NCBI RefSeq assembly: GCF_900112365.1
Contig: NZ_FOLQ01000004.1
Span: 1-64,000 of the forward strand
Length of the DNA stretch: 64,000 nt
Direction of reading: 5' to 3'
Source: Spirosoma endophyticum
GTDB taxonomy: Bacteria; Bacteroidota; Bacteroidia; Cytophagales; Spirosomataceae
Positions 45,374-54,559 of the stretch are shown here, piece after piece (positions within the stretch are counted from its first letter, which is position 1; the number at the start of each line of letters is the position of its first letter). A program made the translations under genes and the position numbers. Under the pieces are notes generated by a model. That model was given only the letters and a program-made list of their open reading frames with translations, was not told the origin of the DNA and did not search any database.

Positions 45374-46885
45374 TCAGTCTACAACCCTGGCGATAACCCG
45401 TTGGTAGCGGGTTAAAGAGGGCGTTTTCGCATCGGTTACCTCTAAGATGACGTGAATGGTTTTACCCGCCGATGCATCGTTGGGGACTGTAAACGAAGCT
45501 TTCGGCTTGTCTGCATGCTGAATAGCTACCTTTCCGGCATACGTACCGACCTCTTCGTACTGCCACCACCGATACGTTAGCGCGTCGCCATCGGGGTCAC
45601 TGGCCAAACCGCTGAGCGTCACCTGCTGGCCGGGTTTAATCTGAATATTGGCCGAATGAGCTAATTTCACAACCGGCGGGTGATTGGCTTCTTTGTAGCT
45701 TTTGACACACCAGTCGGCGCGAACGGCGAAGTCGTTTTGCAGAGCCGGAATCCAGCGGGTTTGCGGGTAAGCGGCATCCTGCTTTTTCGTGTAAGGGTCA
45801 TAGTCGGTGACGGTCTTCCCGTCTTCCCAGCGATACGGATTTGCTGCCGATTGAATCATGCGACCACCCCAGCCTCCATACGACACGTCTTCCCTGCTGC
45901 GTAATCCGACGTCAATCAGGTAGAAAAACGCGGGCGAATCGCCCTCCGAGATGAAGTCATACTGGCTACGATCGTATTTTTTGGCTTCCTGCATATCCCC
46001 GTGCGTATGCTCAGGATCACCGGGGAGTTTTGCTCCATCACCCCACAAATAATAGGCTTCCAGCAATGGTCCGTGCCCGAACTTTATGTTTTCGGCAAAC
46101 CATTTACCGCTCAAATACGGCTGAAGTTCGGTGGGTACGACACGCGGCCACAGGTAAGCGAAACTCCAGAACTGGTCCGAATTATAGAGTACTTTGATCT
46201 TTGGCCAGTTGGGAGCGACGTACTTTTGATACGTAGCATCCTGATCGAGAACGGCGTAGATGATCGCCTTATCGGACACTTTTTTCTCAATAGCCGCCCA
46301 TTCCGGTTTTCCTTTATACTGATCCTGAATGGATTTCAGAGCGCGGGCTACCGTGTTGGTGCCGCCCCAGATCTGCAGATAGACCGGACTCGGGTTCGCA
46401 TCGAGCAGAATCTTTTTGATGAAATCTGAGCCTTCAGTGTCCCGGTTCATTTCGCCTTCAAAGTCGATATTTCCAACCCGAACGAGACTTTTCAAATGCG
46501 CTGGCGAGGGGAAACCACTGGCGTGTTTTATCAGATTCGGGTAGACCTTCGCATACTTGTCGATGTAGGTCTCCATCCAGGTCGTGCCTGGCCAGCGCAA
46601 TTCAGTACGTTCGCCATAGCGCTTGGCCGTGCTGGCCATCTCCGACGTCATCTTCGTGCCTTTCCCATCGCCTTTGTAATGCCACTGCGAACTGCTGTAG
46701 ACCAGTCCCACAATATCAAACTCATTGGCATACAGCAACAACCGGATGAACGTATCGACGTCGTCCACTTCACCATCCGTCGTCACAATCGTGCGGGCTT
46801 TGCCGGAAATCGCGTCTTTCGGTTGGGCAAAAAGTGGCATAATAAACACCATTTGCAAGGCAAAGAATAAGGTGACCGCTTTCAT
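45374..46885 (-). CDS. Secreted DUF1593 / Sde182-like protein (copy 2)
   Basis: A 503-residue protein with a signal peptide (MKAVTLFFALQMVFIMPLFAQ). The N-terminal nucleoside-hydrolase-like domain (DUF1593) starts ARTIVTTDGEVDDVDTFIRL, an Asp-rich calcium-type site, and includes LQIWGGTNTVARAL. The C-terminal beta domain (from about residue 400: NHPPVVKLAHSANI, TYRWWQYEEVG) is Ig/cadherin-like. The family is known as cellulose-binding protein Sde182 and is expected to hydrolyse a glycosidic or N-glycosidic bond outside the cytoplasm. It is the last gene of the sugar operon; a related copy lies at 53037-54449. Confidence 0.87.
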   Translation of the reverse strand: MKAVTLFFALQMVFIMPLFAQPKDAISGKARTIVTTDGEVDDVDTFIRLLLYANEFDIVGLVYSSSQWHYKGDGKGTKMTSEMASTAKRYGERTELRWPGTTWMETYIDKYAKVYPNLIKHASGFPSPAHLKSLVRVGNIDFEGEMNRDTEGSDFIKKILLDANPSPVYLQIWGGTNTVARALKSIQDQYKGKPEWAAIEKKVSDKAIIYAVLDQDATYQKYVAPNWPKIKVLYNSDQFWSFAYLWPRVVPTELQPYLSGKWFAENIKFGHGPLLEAYYLWGDGAKLPGDPEHTHGDMQEAKKYDRSQYDFISEGDSPAFFYLIDVGLRSREDVSYGGWGGRMIQSAANPYRWEDGKTVTDYDPYTKKQDAAYPQTRWIPALQNDFAVRADWCVKSYKEANHPPVVKLAHSANIQIKPGQQVTLSGLASDPDGDALTYRWWQYEEVGTYAGKVAIQHADKPKASFTVPNDASAGKTIHVILEVTDAKTPSLTRYQRVIARVVD

Positions 46886-46935
46886 TTTGAAAAGAAAATA
46901 GGTTAGGTAGGTAAATGAATAATCGGCAATGAACC

Positions 46936-47002
46936 GGTGGTCCTACCTTTAACAAGCTGGGCCGCCCGTGCGGTTTTGAACTTTGTCAAAGGTGGTCTTA
47001 CC
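46936..47002. repeat. Imperfect intergenic inverted repeat
   Basis: GGTGGTCCTACCTTTAACAA and the facing TTTGTCAAAGGTGGTCTTACC pair imperfectly across about 25 bases, in the gap between the FGGY kinase and copy 2 of the DUF1593 gene. Coordinates of the arm edges are approximate. Confidence 0.45.
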
Positions 47003-47005
47003 ATT

Positions 47006-48508
47006 TCAACTCGCCTGGATAGCCGACTGCCAACCGGCATATGCCTCGTTTACAGCCGAACTATCAGTAGTCGGATTGATGGCAGATTTACAGTCGTTTA
47101 ATTGCTGTAAATGAGCCAGATCTTTATACATCCCGGTTTTTAATCCAGCCAGATAAGCCGCTCCCAGTGCCGATACGTCTGGCATGTCCCGATTGATGAC
47201 CGCTTTACCCAGTAAATCAGCCAGAAATTGCAGGACGAAGCCATTCGAGGTGAGGCCACCGTTTACCATGAGTTCTTCCAGCGGAATGCCCGTGTCCTGT
47301 TCCATCGCCAGAATCACGTCCTTAATCTGATACGGAATGGATTCCAAAGCCGCCCGAACGATGTGGTTTCGGTTCGATCCGAACGTAAGGCCGGAAATAG
47401 ACGCCTTGCGGGACATTTCCCAGTGAGGAGCGCCCAGGCCACTGAACGCAGGCACAACATACACGCCACCATTGTCGGGGACAGCCGTCGCCATCGCTTC
47501 GGTTTCGCGGCTCTCAGCAAACAGTCCCAGGTTATTTTTCAGCCACTCGATGGTGGCCCCACACGTAACGATAACCCCTTCCAGCGCATAATCCACCGAA
47601 CGTCGGCCCGGTCGCTCCTCAGTACTCCAGCAAATCGTAGTGATCATCCCATGCTGCGACGTAGTGGGCTTTTCGCCAATGTTCATGATGATGGAACAAC
47701 CGGTGCCCAAAGTCGCTTTGGCGGTGCCAGGCGTAAAGCAACCCTCACCAAACGCAGCCGCCTGCGAATCGCCAATCAAGCTCGCAATGGGCAGAACATG
47801 GTCGAATAATCCGTTAAAATTAGACTCGCCGAACAACGCCGACGACGGTTTTGGCTCCGGCAAATTCAGATTTGATAACCCGAACGTAGCGAGCAACTCC
47901 TGATCCCAGCTCAACGTATTGAGATTAAAAAATAGCGTTCGGGATGCGTTCGTATAATCGGTCAGATAGCGTTGCCCATTCGTTAATTTATAGAGCAGCC
48001 ACGTATCAATCGTGCCGAAATAGGCTTTTCCGGCATCGATAGCCTGCTTTACGCTGGCGTTGTTTTCATAGAGCCAGATCAGCTTGCTGCCCGAAAAATA
48101 CGGGTCGATAAACAGGCCGGTTTTCGACTGAATCGTCTCCGCCAGCCCCTCCGCTTTCAGTCGCTCGCAAACCCCGATGGATCGTTTGCACTGCCAGACG
48201 ATTGCGTTATGCAGCGGTACGCCAGTTTCGTCCCAGACAACAAATGTTTCGCGCTGATTGGAAATGCCACAAGCCGACACCTCCCGCAAATCGCCACCCT
48301 GAGCCGCAAACGTACCGATGCATTTTCCAACGGACGTCAGTACATTCCGAAAGATTTCTTCGGGGTCCTGCTCGACGTAACCATCCCCGAAGTAGTTGGT
48401 TTTCAGCGGCTCCGACGCACGGGCTGCCACTTGTCCGGCTCCGTCAAACAAGAGCGTTTTCGTGCTGCTGGTGCCCTGGTCGATGGCTAGGATGTAGGAA
48501 TTGGTCAT
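47006..48508 (-). CDS. FGGY-family carbohydrate kinase (glycerol-kinase-like)
   Basis: A 500-residue protein from the ATG at 48508. Two actin-like halves: ILAIDQGTSSTKTLLFDGAG (phosphate 1), ISNQRETFVVWDETG, GTIDTWLLYKLTNG, LIGDSQAAAFGEG (phosphate 2) and VNGGLTSNGFVLQFLADLLG. It is closest in style to glycerol kinases, but its place among a ribose-type importer, a sugar-isomerase-fold protein and a split transketolase argues for a ketose or polyol substrate rather than glycerol. D-apulose kinase is an FGGY enzyme with the same partners; this assignment is inference. No glycerol facilitator or dehydrogenase is nearby. Confidence 0.85.
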   Translation of the reverse strand: MTNSYILAIDQGTSSTKTLLFDGAGQVAARASEPLKTNYFGDGYVEQDPEEIFRNVLTSVGKCIGTFAAQGGDLREVSACGISNQRETFVVWDETGVPLHNAIVWQCKRSIGVCERLKAEGLAETIQSKTGLFIDPYFSGSKLIWLYENNASVKQAIDAGKAYFGTIDTWLLYKLTNGQRYLTDYTNASRTLFFNLNTLSWDQELLATFGLSNLNLPEPKPSSALFGESNFNGLFDHVLPIASLIGDSQAAAFGEGCFTPGTAKATLGTGCSIIMNIGEKPTTSQHGMITTICWSTEERPGRRSVDYALEGVIVTCGATIEWLKNNLGLFAESRETEAMATAVPDNGGVYVVPAFSGLGAPHWEMSRKASISGLTFGSNRNHIVRAALESIPYQIKDVILAMEQDTGIPLEELMVNGGLTSNGFVLQFLADLLGKAVINRDMPDVSALGAAYLAGLKTGMYKDLAHLQQLNDCKSAINPTTDSSAVNEAYAGWQSAIQAS

Positions 48509-48528
48509 ATGGTTTTGTCTGAAATGTT

Positions 48529-48666
48529 TACCCCAGCCCCTCTCCTTGAAATAAAGGGAGGGAGCTAACTCTCGCTGATTTCTACCGCTCGCCAAAAAGC
48601 ACACTATTAATTTTTCAGAGGTTCACCCCTGCCCTTGTTTTCAGGGGAGGGGCCGGGGGTGGGGTC
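48529..48666. repeat. Intergenic C/G-rich palindromic repeat (kinase/permease gap)
   Basis: ACCCCAGCCCCTCTCCTTGAA at 48529-48549 pairs imperfectly with the block near 48641-48666 (TTCAGGGGAGGGGCC...GGGGT), with about 90 bases between. It belongs to the same style of repeats as those at 49667, 52968 and 54485. Confidence 0.6.
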
Positions 48667-48670
48667 ACTT

Positions 48671-49651
48671 TTAGTCTGCTTTTGAATTCGATTTATCAAT
48701 AATGACGGCGAGCAGAATAACGAAGCCTTTCACGACCTGCTGCCAGAACGGCGATACGTTGAGAAGAACCAGCCCGTTGTTCAACACGCCGATGATGATG
48801 GCCCCCTGCACTGTGCCTAAAATACTACCCCGGCCACCCGACAGCGACGTACCGCCAATGACTACAGCCGCAATAGAGTCGAGTTCGTAGCTCGTGCCCG
48901 CATTGGGTTGGGCCGAATCCAGCCGGGACGTAACGAGCAACCCGCCAACGGCCGCCAATGCCCCGGCAATGGTGTAGACTGCGATTTTAATTTTGTTAAT
49001 GTTTACGCCCGACAGTCGGGCCGCACTCTCACTGCCGCCAATGGCGTAGATGTAACGCCCTAATCGGGTTTTATTCGTGACCAGCACGGCGATGGCGACG
49101 ATAATCCCCGACAGCCAAACGGGTAGTGGAATCCCTAAAAACCAGCCCGTTCCCAGAAAGGTAAATGAATCGCCAAGACCCGTAATCGGAAAGCCTTCTG
49201 TCCAGAGCATAGTCAGTCCGCGGGCGATGGTCAGCATGGCGAGTGTTGCCACAAAGGGCGGTAGTTTGAAACGCGTAATAGCCCAGCCGTTGAACCAGCC
49301 CAGCCCGGAGCCGGTCAGCAATCCGGCCAACGTAGCGCCTAGCAACGTAAAGCCAATGTACAAATTCGACGAGGGCAATTGAATCCCGTTACGTAGCAAA
49401 CCGGCGGTGATCGCTCCCGAAAGTGCCAGTACCGAACCAACGGACAGGTCGATTCCGGCCGTGAGCACCACAAGCGTCATGCCCGTTGAAATGCACACGT
49501 TGACCGAAATCTGCCGCAGTACGTTCCAGAAATTGGCAACGGTCATAAATTTGTCGGACATGAGACTTATGCCCAGACAAAGAATAAACAGTGCAATGAG
49601 CGACTGAAACTTTGTGATAAATGGCCGGTAGGAATTTAAGGTTAGTTGCAT
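48671..49651 (-). CDS. Ribose-type sugar ABC transporter permease
   Basis: A 326-residue RbsC-like permease with about ten membrane segments. Family signals are LVVLTAGIDLSVGSVLALSG, the conserved GLGWFNGWAITRFKLPPFVA and the cytoplasmic coupling region YIYAIGGSESAARLSGVNI. One permease gene is present, so it likely forms a homodimer with the RbsA-like ATPase encoded next to it. It carries a monosaccharide across the inner membrane. Confidence 0.92.
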   Translation of the reverse strand: MQLTLNSYRPFITKFQSLIALFILCLGISLMSDKFMTVANFWNVLRQISVNVCISTGMTLVVLTAGIDLSVGSVLALSGAITAGLLRNGIQLPSSNLYIGFTLLGATLAGLLTGSGLGWFNGWAITRFKLPPFVATLAMLTIARGLTMLWTEGFPITGLGDSFTFLGTGWFLGIPLPVWLSGIIVAIAVLVTNKTRLGRYIYAIGGSESAARLSGVNINKIKIAVYTIAGALAAVGGLLVTSRLDSAQPNAGTSYELDSIAAVVIGGTSLSGGRGSILGTVQGAIIIGVLNNGLVLLNVSPFWQQVVKGFVILLAVIIDKSNSKAD

Positions 49652-49666
49652 AGAAACGTAAGAAAC

Positions 49667-49752
49667 GGTCAGAAAACCCCTAAATCCCCTGAAGGGGACT
49701 TTGTTTGAGTACGAGCCAAGTCCCCTTCAGGGGATTTAGGGGTTTTCTGACC
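49667..49752. repeat. 35-bp perfect inverted repeat (permease/ATPase gap)
   Basis: Arms 49667-49701 and 49718-49752 are perfect inverse copies of 35 bases, loop 16 bases. The arm includes CCCCTAAATCCCCTGAAGGG, itself carrying an inner CCCCTGAAGGGG palindrome. It fills almost the whole gap between two co-directional genes, so it will form a very stable hairpin in the operon mRNA. Confidence 0.9.
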
Positions 49753-49763
49753 TGTTGTAATAT

Positions 49764-51269
49764 CTAACTAGTTTTCGGAATAGCGGCTTTGAGAATTGAG
49801 TCTTCCGACGCATCCTGCACAGCCATTTCAGCGGTTAAATTGCCTTCGCACAAGACCAGAATCCGGTCGGAAATGGCCAGAATTTCGGGTAGTTCGGAGG
49901 AGACGACAATGATGCCCATGCCTGCATCCGCCAATTGCAGAATGAGTTTGTAAATTTCATTCTTGGCGTTGACATCGATGCCGCGCGTGGGTTCATCGAG
50001 CATCAGCAGCTTCGGATTCGTAGCAAGCCATTTCGACAGTACAATTTTCTGCTGATTACCGCCACTCAGGTTCCGGGCTGTCTGCTTTTCCGAAGGCGTT
50101 TTAATACGTAGATCAGCGATGTATTTCTTTGCCAGCGTTGTCTCCTTTTTCTGACTCAGAAAACCCGTTTGTTCAATGTTTTCCAATGCCGTCAGGCTGA
50201 TGTTGGTCTGGACATCCATTCCCAGAACCAGGCCGTCTTTCTTGCGATCTTCCGGGACAAGCGCCATGCCCGATGTGATCGAATGAATAGGACTTCTAAA
50301 CTGAACGTACTGTCCGTCAAGGCTAACTGTCCCGCTGGATCGCTTTGGATGGAGGCCAAACAAGGTTTCCAATAATTCCGTCCGACCCGCGCCCATAAGC
50401 CCGAAAATGCCGACAATTTCACCCCGCCCCACCGTGAACGAGAGATTTTTCAGCTGATTATCCTGCACACGAATGGGATGCTTGAGACACAGATTTTTGA
50501 CCGAAAGCAACGTATCATGCACCCGACCATTCGCCTGACGTCGGATGCTGGTAATATCCCGGCCCACCATCTTACGAATTAATGTATCGTGGTCGATGCC
50601 CTGCATACTACCCGATTCGATGGATTTTCCGTCCCGCAAAACAACATAGCGGTCGGCAATGGTGAACAGTTCATCCAGCTTATGAGAGATGTACACAATG
50701 GCCTTATTTTCGCGTCGCAGATCGGTGATGATGTCGAACAAAACTGCCACTTCGCTTTCGCTAATGGCCGACGTAGGCTCATCCATGATGATGACTTCCG
50801 ACTCAACGAGCAGAGCTTTCGCAATCTCAACGACCTGCTGCTGACCAACTTTCAGCTCCGCGACCAACGTATCGGGCGAGATATCCAGCTTGAGTTTATC
50901 CAGTAATTTCTGGCTCGTTTGCCGCATGGCTTTCTTGTCGAGCGTACCCCAGCGCGTGGTGATTTCGCGTCCCAGAAAAATGTTTTCCGTAATGCTCAGG
51001 TACGGAATCAGGTTGAGTTCCTGGTGGATAATGGCAATGCCACAGGCCTGCGCGTCGCGGATGGAGTTGAAACGAACCGGCTCACCCTTGAAACGAATCT
51101 GCCCTTCGTAATCATCGTACACACCCGACAGAATTTTCATCAGCGTGGATTTTCCCGCGCCGTTTTCCCCAATCACCGCCGTTACGTTGCCCGCCAGAAA
51201 TTCCAGGCAAACCGTATCCAGCGCCGTTACGCCCGAAAATCGCTTCGTGATGTTTTCTGCTACTAGCAT
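49764..51269 (-). CDS. Ribose-type sugar ABC transporter ATPase (two ABC domains)
   Basis: A 501-residue RbsA-like protein. Domain 1 (about 1-240) has Walker A GENGAGKSTLMKILSG, Walker B VIIMDEPTS and a poor signature region (VAELKVGQQQ). Domain 2 (about 250-500) has an altered Walker A (GLMGAGRTELLETLFG) and a good signature LSGGNQQKIVLSKWL with LLMLDEPTRGIDV. Such asymmetry is normal in the family. The start overlaps the end of the DUF2291 frame by seven bases. Confidence 0.93.
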   Translation of the reverse strand: MLVAENITKRFSGVTALDTVCLEFLAGNVTAVIGENGAGKSTLMKILSGVYDDYEGQIRFKGEPVRFNSIRDAQACGIAIIHQELNLIPYLSITENIFLGREITTRWGTLDKKAMRQTSQKLLDKLKLDISPDTLVAELKVGQQQVVEIAKALLVESEVIIMDEPTSAISESEVAVLFDIITDLRRENKAIVYISHKLDELFTIADRYVVLRDGKSIESGSMQGIDHDTLIRKMVGRDITSIRRQANGRVHDTLLSVKNLCLKHPIRVQDNQLKNLSFTVGRGEIVGIFGLMGAGRTELLETLFGLHPKRSSGTVSLDGQYVQFRSPIHSITSGMALVPEDRKKDGLVLGMDVQTNISLTALENIEQTGFLSQKKETTLAKKYIADLRIKTPSEKQTARNLSGGNQQKIVLSKWLATNPKLLMLDEPTRGIDVNAKNEIYKLILQLADAGMGIIVVSSELPEILAISDRILVLCEGNLTAEMAVQDASEDSILKAAIPKTS

Positions 51270-51988
51270 AGGATGTAGGGCCTGGTGCCTGGTGCGTAGT
51301 GCTTGGATTGAATTCTACTTGTTAGGGACTTCTCTCCTTGCCCCTTGCTCCCCGCGCCAAGCTCTACTGAAATTAGAATGACTTCCAGATTCTCAAGGCG
51401 CAAATGCGCTTTATTCAACTCGATGACACCGACAAATTTGACCGTGCTTCCAGTTTTCGTGCTGGCTTTGAATAACGGTATTACCTTGTTTCGGATGATC
51501 GTGTTGAGTTCGGTCGATACGTTGTTCAGGTCCATCGTGTTGTCAAATTCCGTGATCTTGATCAAGCCTGACGCATCACGTGCGGCATTCCCGAAAATGT
51601 ATTCGGTGGCAAGATTTACCGATTCACCATCGGGCAGTGCAACTGTTACGTCGTTGTCGCCGATGGCGGTTATTTGGCCTTCTCCTTTTACCAGAAAATA
51701 GCGAATGTTGCCGATGCCCAGCGCATGCGAGTACGTATCAAACGCTTTCTCTCTGTCGGTTTTCAGCGACGAAATGAGCGTACTCAACTCCGTTGCTGAA
51801 CTCGCTCCCGCCGGAAGCAGCTTCGTTGTCCAGAACGTATTGGCGTAAGCGGCCGCATCGAATTTCGATCCCGCGTTGGCACCTGACGTAGCATTTACCT
51901 CATCCAGCTTCTTGAAATAGACCGAGTTATAGGCAACGACGCCGAGCAGAACGAGCAGAATAGCGTATTTTAAGGTGTTTTTAGGCAT
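51263..51988 (-). CDS. DUF2291 protein linked to the sugar importer
   Basis: A 241-residue protein with one N-terminal hydrophobic segment (YAILLVLLGVVAYNSVYF) and a periplasmic domain with FDAAAYANTFWTTKLLPA and a C-terminal VKFVGVIELNKAHLRLENLE. The DUF2291 family is found next to ribose-type importers and may help the binding protein. The domain seems to end near LEVILISVEL; the last 30 residues (GAGSKGQGEKSLTSRIQSKH...) are read from a G-rich intergenic repeat and run into the ATPase start, which looks like stop-codon loss. Confidence 0.8.
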   Translation of the reverse strand: MPKNTLKYAILLVLLGVVAYNSVYFKKLDEVNATSGANAGSKFDAAAYANTFWTTKLLPAGASSATELSTLISSLKTDREKAFDTYSHALGIGNIRYFLVKGEGQITAIGDNDVTVALPDGESVNLATEYIFGNAARDASGLIKITEFDNTMDLNNVSTELNTIIRNKVIPLFKASTKTGSTVKFVGVIELNKAHLRLENLEVILISVELGAGSKGQGEKSLTSRIQSKHYAPGTRPYILC

Positions 51989-51994
51989 GGTTTC

Positions 51995-52948
51995 TCAAGG
52001 CTTTTTGATGGCGACGTAATCCTTGATATTCCCCTGCTCGACCAGTTCGACGGCCACGGGCACCTTCTTCGCAAAGTCCCGCTTTCCTTTGAAGTACTCG
52101 TCGGCGTATTGAGCGGCTGTTTTGGCCATCGTTTGGGGCGATTGTAAACCCGTCGCTTTTATTTTGCCATCGCGGATGGAATTCATTACGTCGTCGGCAC
52201 CGTCGAAACCAAACACGCCCACGTCTTTCGCTTTCCCGGCGGCCACCAGTGCCTGATACGCACCCATCGCCATTGCATCATTTCCGCAGAAAACCGCGTT
52301 GATGTCGGGTTGCGCCTGCAAGATGGATTCGAGGACTTCCATCGCCTTATTCCGATCGAAATCAGCGCTTTGCTGGGCAACCATTTTAAAATTCGGGTAG
52401 CGATCAACGACGCTATGAAAGCCTTTCGAGCGGTTCCAGGTGTTGTTATCGCCCACCAGCCCCAGAATTTCGACGTACTTGATGGGTGCATCTTTGGCTT
52501 TGCTACGTAGTGTTTGCACAAAATATTTGCCGATGGCCACGCAACCCGAATAATTGTCGGACAGGATCTGGCATGTAGCGGCCTGTGGCGAGTTGACTTC
52601 CCGGTCCATACAGAACACCGGAATACCGGCGTCTTTGGCTTTCATCGCGTTCACAATCGACCCATCCGAATCCGTCGGATTAAGCAGAATGGCGTTAAAA
52701 CCTGAGACGATGGCGTTCTCAAAATGGTCGTTTTCCAGCGCCGTATTATTCTGGGAATCAAAGATTTTCGTCTCGTACCCCAGCGCTTTTGCCTGAGCCG
52801 CAGCCGTTTCGGCCAGCACCACAAACCACGGATTGTTGAGCGTCGAGACAATCACCGCCACCTTTTTTGGCTGGCTCGTATCAGACTTGTTCGTGCAACT
52901 GCCAGCCAGGAAAACTAGACACAGCAATCCAACAGTGTAACTTTTCAT
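51995..52948 (-). CDS. Ribose-type sugar-binding lipoprotein
   Basis: A 317-residue periplasmic binding protein (Peripla_BP_4 type). Lipobox: LLCLVFLAGSC. The mature part shows VAVIVSTLNNPWFVVLAETA, GFNAILLNPTDSDGSIVNAM, VFCMDREVNS, the second-lobe FCGNDAMAMGAYQAL and GFDGADDVMNSIRDGKIKAT. It catches a monosaccharide and delivers it to the permease. The specificity is not readable by eye. It ends six bases before the DUF2291 gene start. Confidence 0.93.
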   Translation of the reverse strand: MKSYTVGLLCLVFLAGSCTNKSDTSQPKKVAVIVSTLNNPWFVVLAETAAAQAKALGYETKIFDSQNNTALENDHFENAIVSGFNAILLNPTDSDGSIVNAMKAKDAGIPVFCMDREVNSPQAATCQILSDNYSGCVAIGKYFVQTLRSKAKDAPIKYVEILGLVGDNNTWNRSKGFHSVVDRYPNFKMVAQQSADFDRNKAMEVLESILQAQPDINAVFCGNDAMAMGAYQALVAAGKAKDVGVFGFDGADDVMNSIRDGKIKATGLQSPQTMAKTAAQYADEYFKGKRDFAKKVPVAVELVEQGNIKDYVAIKKP

Positions 52949-52967
52949 ATTTGATCAAGCTTAAACA

Positions 52968-53031
52968 CCCCCAACCCCCTAAAGGGGGCTTAATCCCATA
53001 GTGAATAAAGCCCCCTTTAGGGGGTTGGGGG
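52968..53031. repeat. 24-bp perfect inverted repeat (DUF1593/binding protein gap)
   Basis: Arms 52968-52991 and 53008-53031 are perfect inverse copies, loop 16 bases. The arm reads CCCCCAACCCCCTAAAGGGG and onward and holds an inner CCCCCTAAAGGGGG palindrome. Same architecture and loop length as 49667-49752. Confidence 0.9.
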
Positions 53032-53036
53032 CGTGG

Positions 53037-54449
53037 TCACGGAAACACAGTCACGATAACCCGCTGGTAACGAGTAAGGGGCAGGTTGCCGGTATCCGTC
53101 ACCGCCAGAATGACGTGAAATGTTTCGGGTTTCGTAACCTTCGGCGCTACGACAAAGGCATTCTTTTTCCGTTTATCCTGTACCTCAAGCGGTCGATTAC
53201 TGTCAAACGTGCCCGGCTCACGGTAATAGATCCACTCGTAGGTCAACGGATTACCATCGGGATCGGTCGATCCCTCGGCGCTCAACATGACCTTTTCGCC
53301 ACTCTTCGCCCGCAACTCATTCGGGTGATTGAGCACAGCAACGGGCGGGTGGTTAGCTTCTTTGTACGCTTTCGTCGTCCAGTCGATACGGGCAGCAAAA
53401 TCGTTCTGATACGCCCGGCGCCAACGCCAGATCGTGGCTTTGTTGCTGGTATGCCAGGCACTATCGGCCCCCATCACTTCATCTTCCGCATCCGACCAGA
53501 AGGGGCGCGTTTCGGGTTCGTAAAACCACTTGCGGGTGCGGGGGGTATAAAATTCGTAACGCCCACCCCAGCTGCCGTAATTAGGATGCTCGGGATCGCT
53601 TAAGCCGTTGTTGATCAGGAATAAAAAGGTGGGCGTGTCACCTTCCATCAGGAATTTCGTGAACGGATGTTCGGCTCCCAGCGGACCGTGATTTTTGCGA
53701 ATATGTTCGTCTAGCCAAGGATTATCGACGATACTGAAATCGCCCCCCCGAAACCGCCCGTGAAAATTATCCCCGCTGATACCGCTCCACGTAGCATGAT
53801 GATACGCGCCACCCGCATGCATACCAGGACTGGCAATAAAAAACAGATTCGGGAAGGTCTTGCGAAGCCACGGCCCCGAATCGTCCTGATCCGAAATGGT
53901 ATAGACCCGAAGCTTGGCCACGAATTTCTCGACGTCATCGGGTGTGCGGGTCTGACGTACTTTCCAGAGTGCCTGCGCGAGACAGTTGGCCCCGCCCCAA
54001 ACCGGAACCCAGACCGGGCGATTGTCTTTCTTATCGACTACCGAAATAATCCACTCCGAGCCTTCGGAGTCTTTACCAGCTCCAACGGCCTCCATGCCGT
54101 AGTTTGGATAACTCGCCTTAATGAGGCTGGTTAGATACGTCGTTTCGGGATAACCTTTCTCATGCAGCAACAGGTTCGTTCTAACTTTTCCGTACGCCGT
54201 TACGATCTGTTTTATCTTGTCAGGCGCTACCCGATTCGGTTGGTGAATGGATGTCGTCGCAATCAGGCCCTCCACGTCCCATTGGTTCGAATACGTCAGG
54301 AAACGTACCATCGACTGCGCGTCATCCGGCTCATTCTCAATATCCGTCAGCACCAGCACCCGCAGCTTTTGGGGCGATTGCTGAGCGTGACATACGAGAG
54401 ATGCCAGCGCTAATAGAAATATTACAGTATGTGAATGGAAGGGTTTCAT
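53037..54449 (-). CDS. Secreted DUF1593 / Sde182-like protein (copy 1)
   Basis: A 470-residue protein from the ATG at 54449 with a signal peptide ([15 protein letters not shown]). The N-terminal nucleoside-hydrolase-like domain reads [31 protein letters not shown] and [16 protein letters not shown]. The C-terminal beta domain ([44 protein letters not shown]) matches that of the second copy at 45374-46885. The shared domain order marks them as paralogues. Expected to hydrolyse an extracytoplasmic glycoside. Confidence 0.88.
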   Translation of the reverse strand: MKPFHSHTVIFLLALASLVCHAQQSPQKLRVLVLTDIENEPDDAQSMVRFLTYSNQWDVEGLIATTSIHQPNRVAPDKIKQIVTAYGKVRTNLLLHEKGYPETTYLTSLIKASYPNYGMEAVGAGKDSEGSEWIISVVDKKDNRPVWVPVWGGANCLAQALWKVRQTRTPDDVEKFVAKLRVYTISDQDDSGPWLRKTFPNLFFIASPGMHAGGAYHHATWSGISGDNFHGRFRGGDFSIVDNPWLDEHIRKNHGPLGAEHPFTKFLMEGDTPTFLFLINNGLSDPEHPNYGSWGGRYEFYTPRTRKWFYEPETRPFWSDAEDEVMGADSAWHTSNKATIWRWRRAYQNDFAARIDWTTKAYKEANHPPVAVLNHPNELRAKSGEKVMLSAEGSTDPDGNPLTYEWIYYREPGTFDSNRPLEVQDKRKKNAFVVAPKVTKPETFHVILAVTDTGNLPLTRYQRVIVTVFP

Positions 54450-54484
54450 TAAGTTTTTAGGAATAGTCTTATTGGCAAGCTGTT

Positions 54485-54555
54485 TTACCCCCAGCCCCCT
54501 TAAGGAGGCTTTCCCTATACTCAACTAAAGTCCCCTTCAGGGGATTTAGGGGTAA
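54485..54555. repeat. Imperfect C/G-rich palindrome (transketolase/DUF1593 gap)
   Basis: Arms 54485-54512 and 54527-54555 pair with several mismatches over about 28 bases, loop about 14. The left arm resembles the 52968 type (CCCCCAGCCCCCTTAAGG), the right arm the 49667 type (CCCCTTCAGGGGATTTAGGG), like a hybrid of the two. Confidence 0.75.
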
Positions 54556-54559
54556 TTCA

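Noticed and set aside
47006-48508. Naming the FGGY kinase glpK
   Set aside because: The sequence is glycerol-kinase-like, but the gene neighbourhood points to a ketose or other sugar substrate, so no symbol was given.
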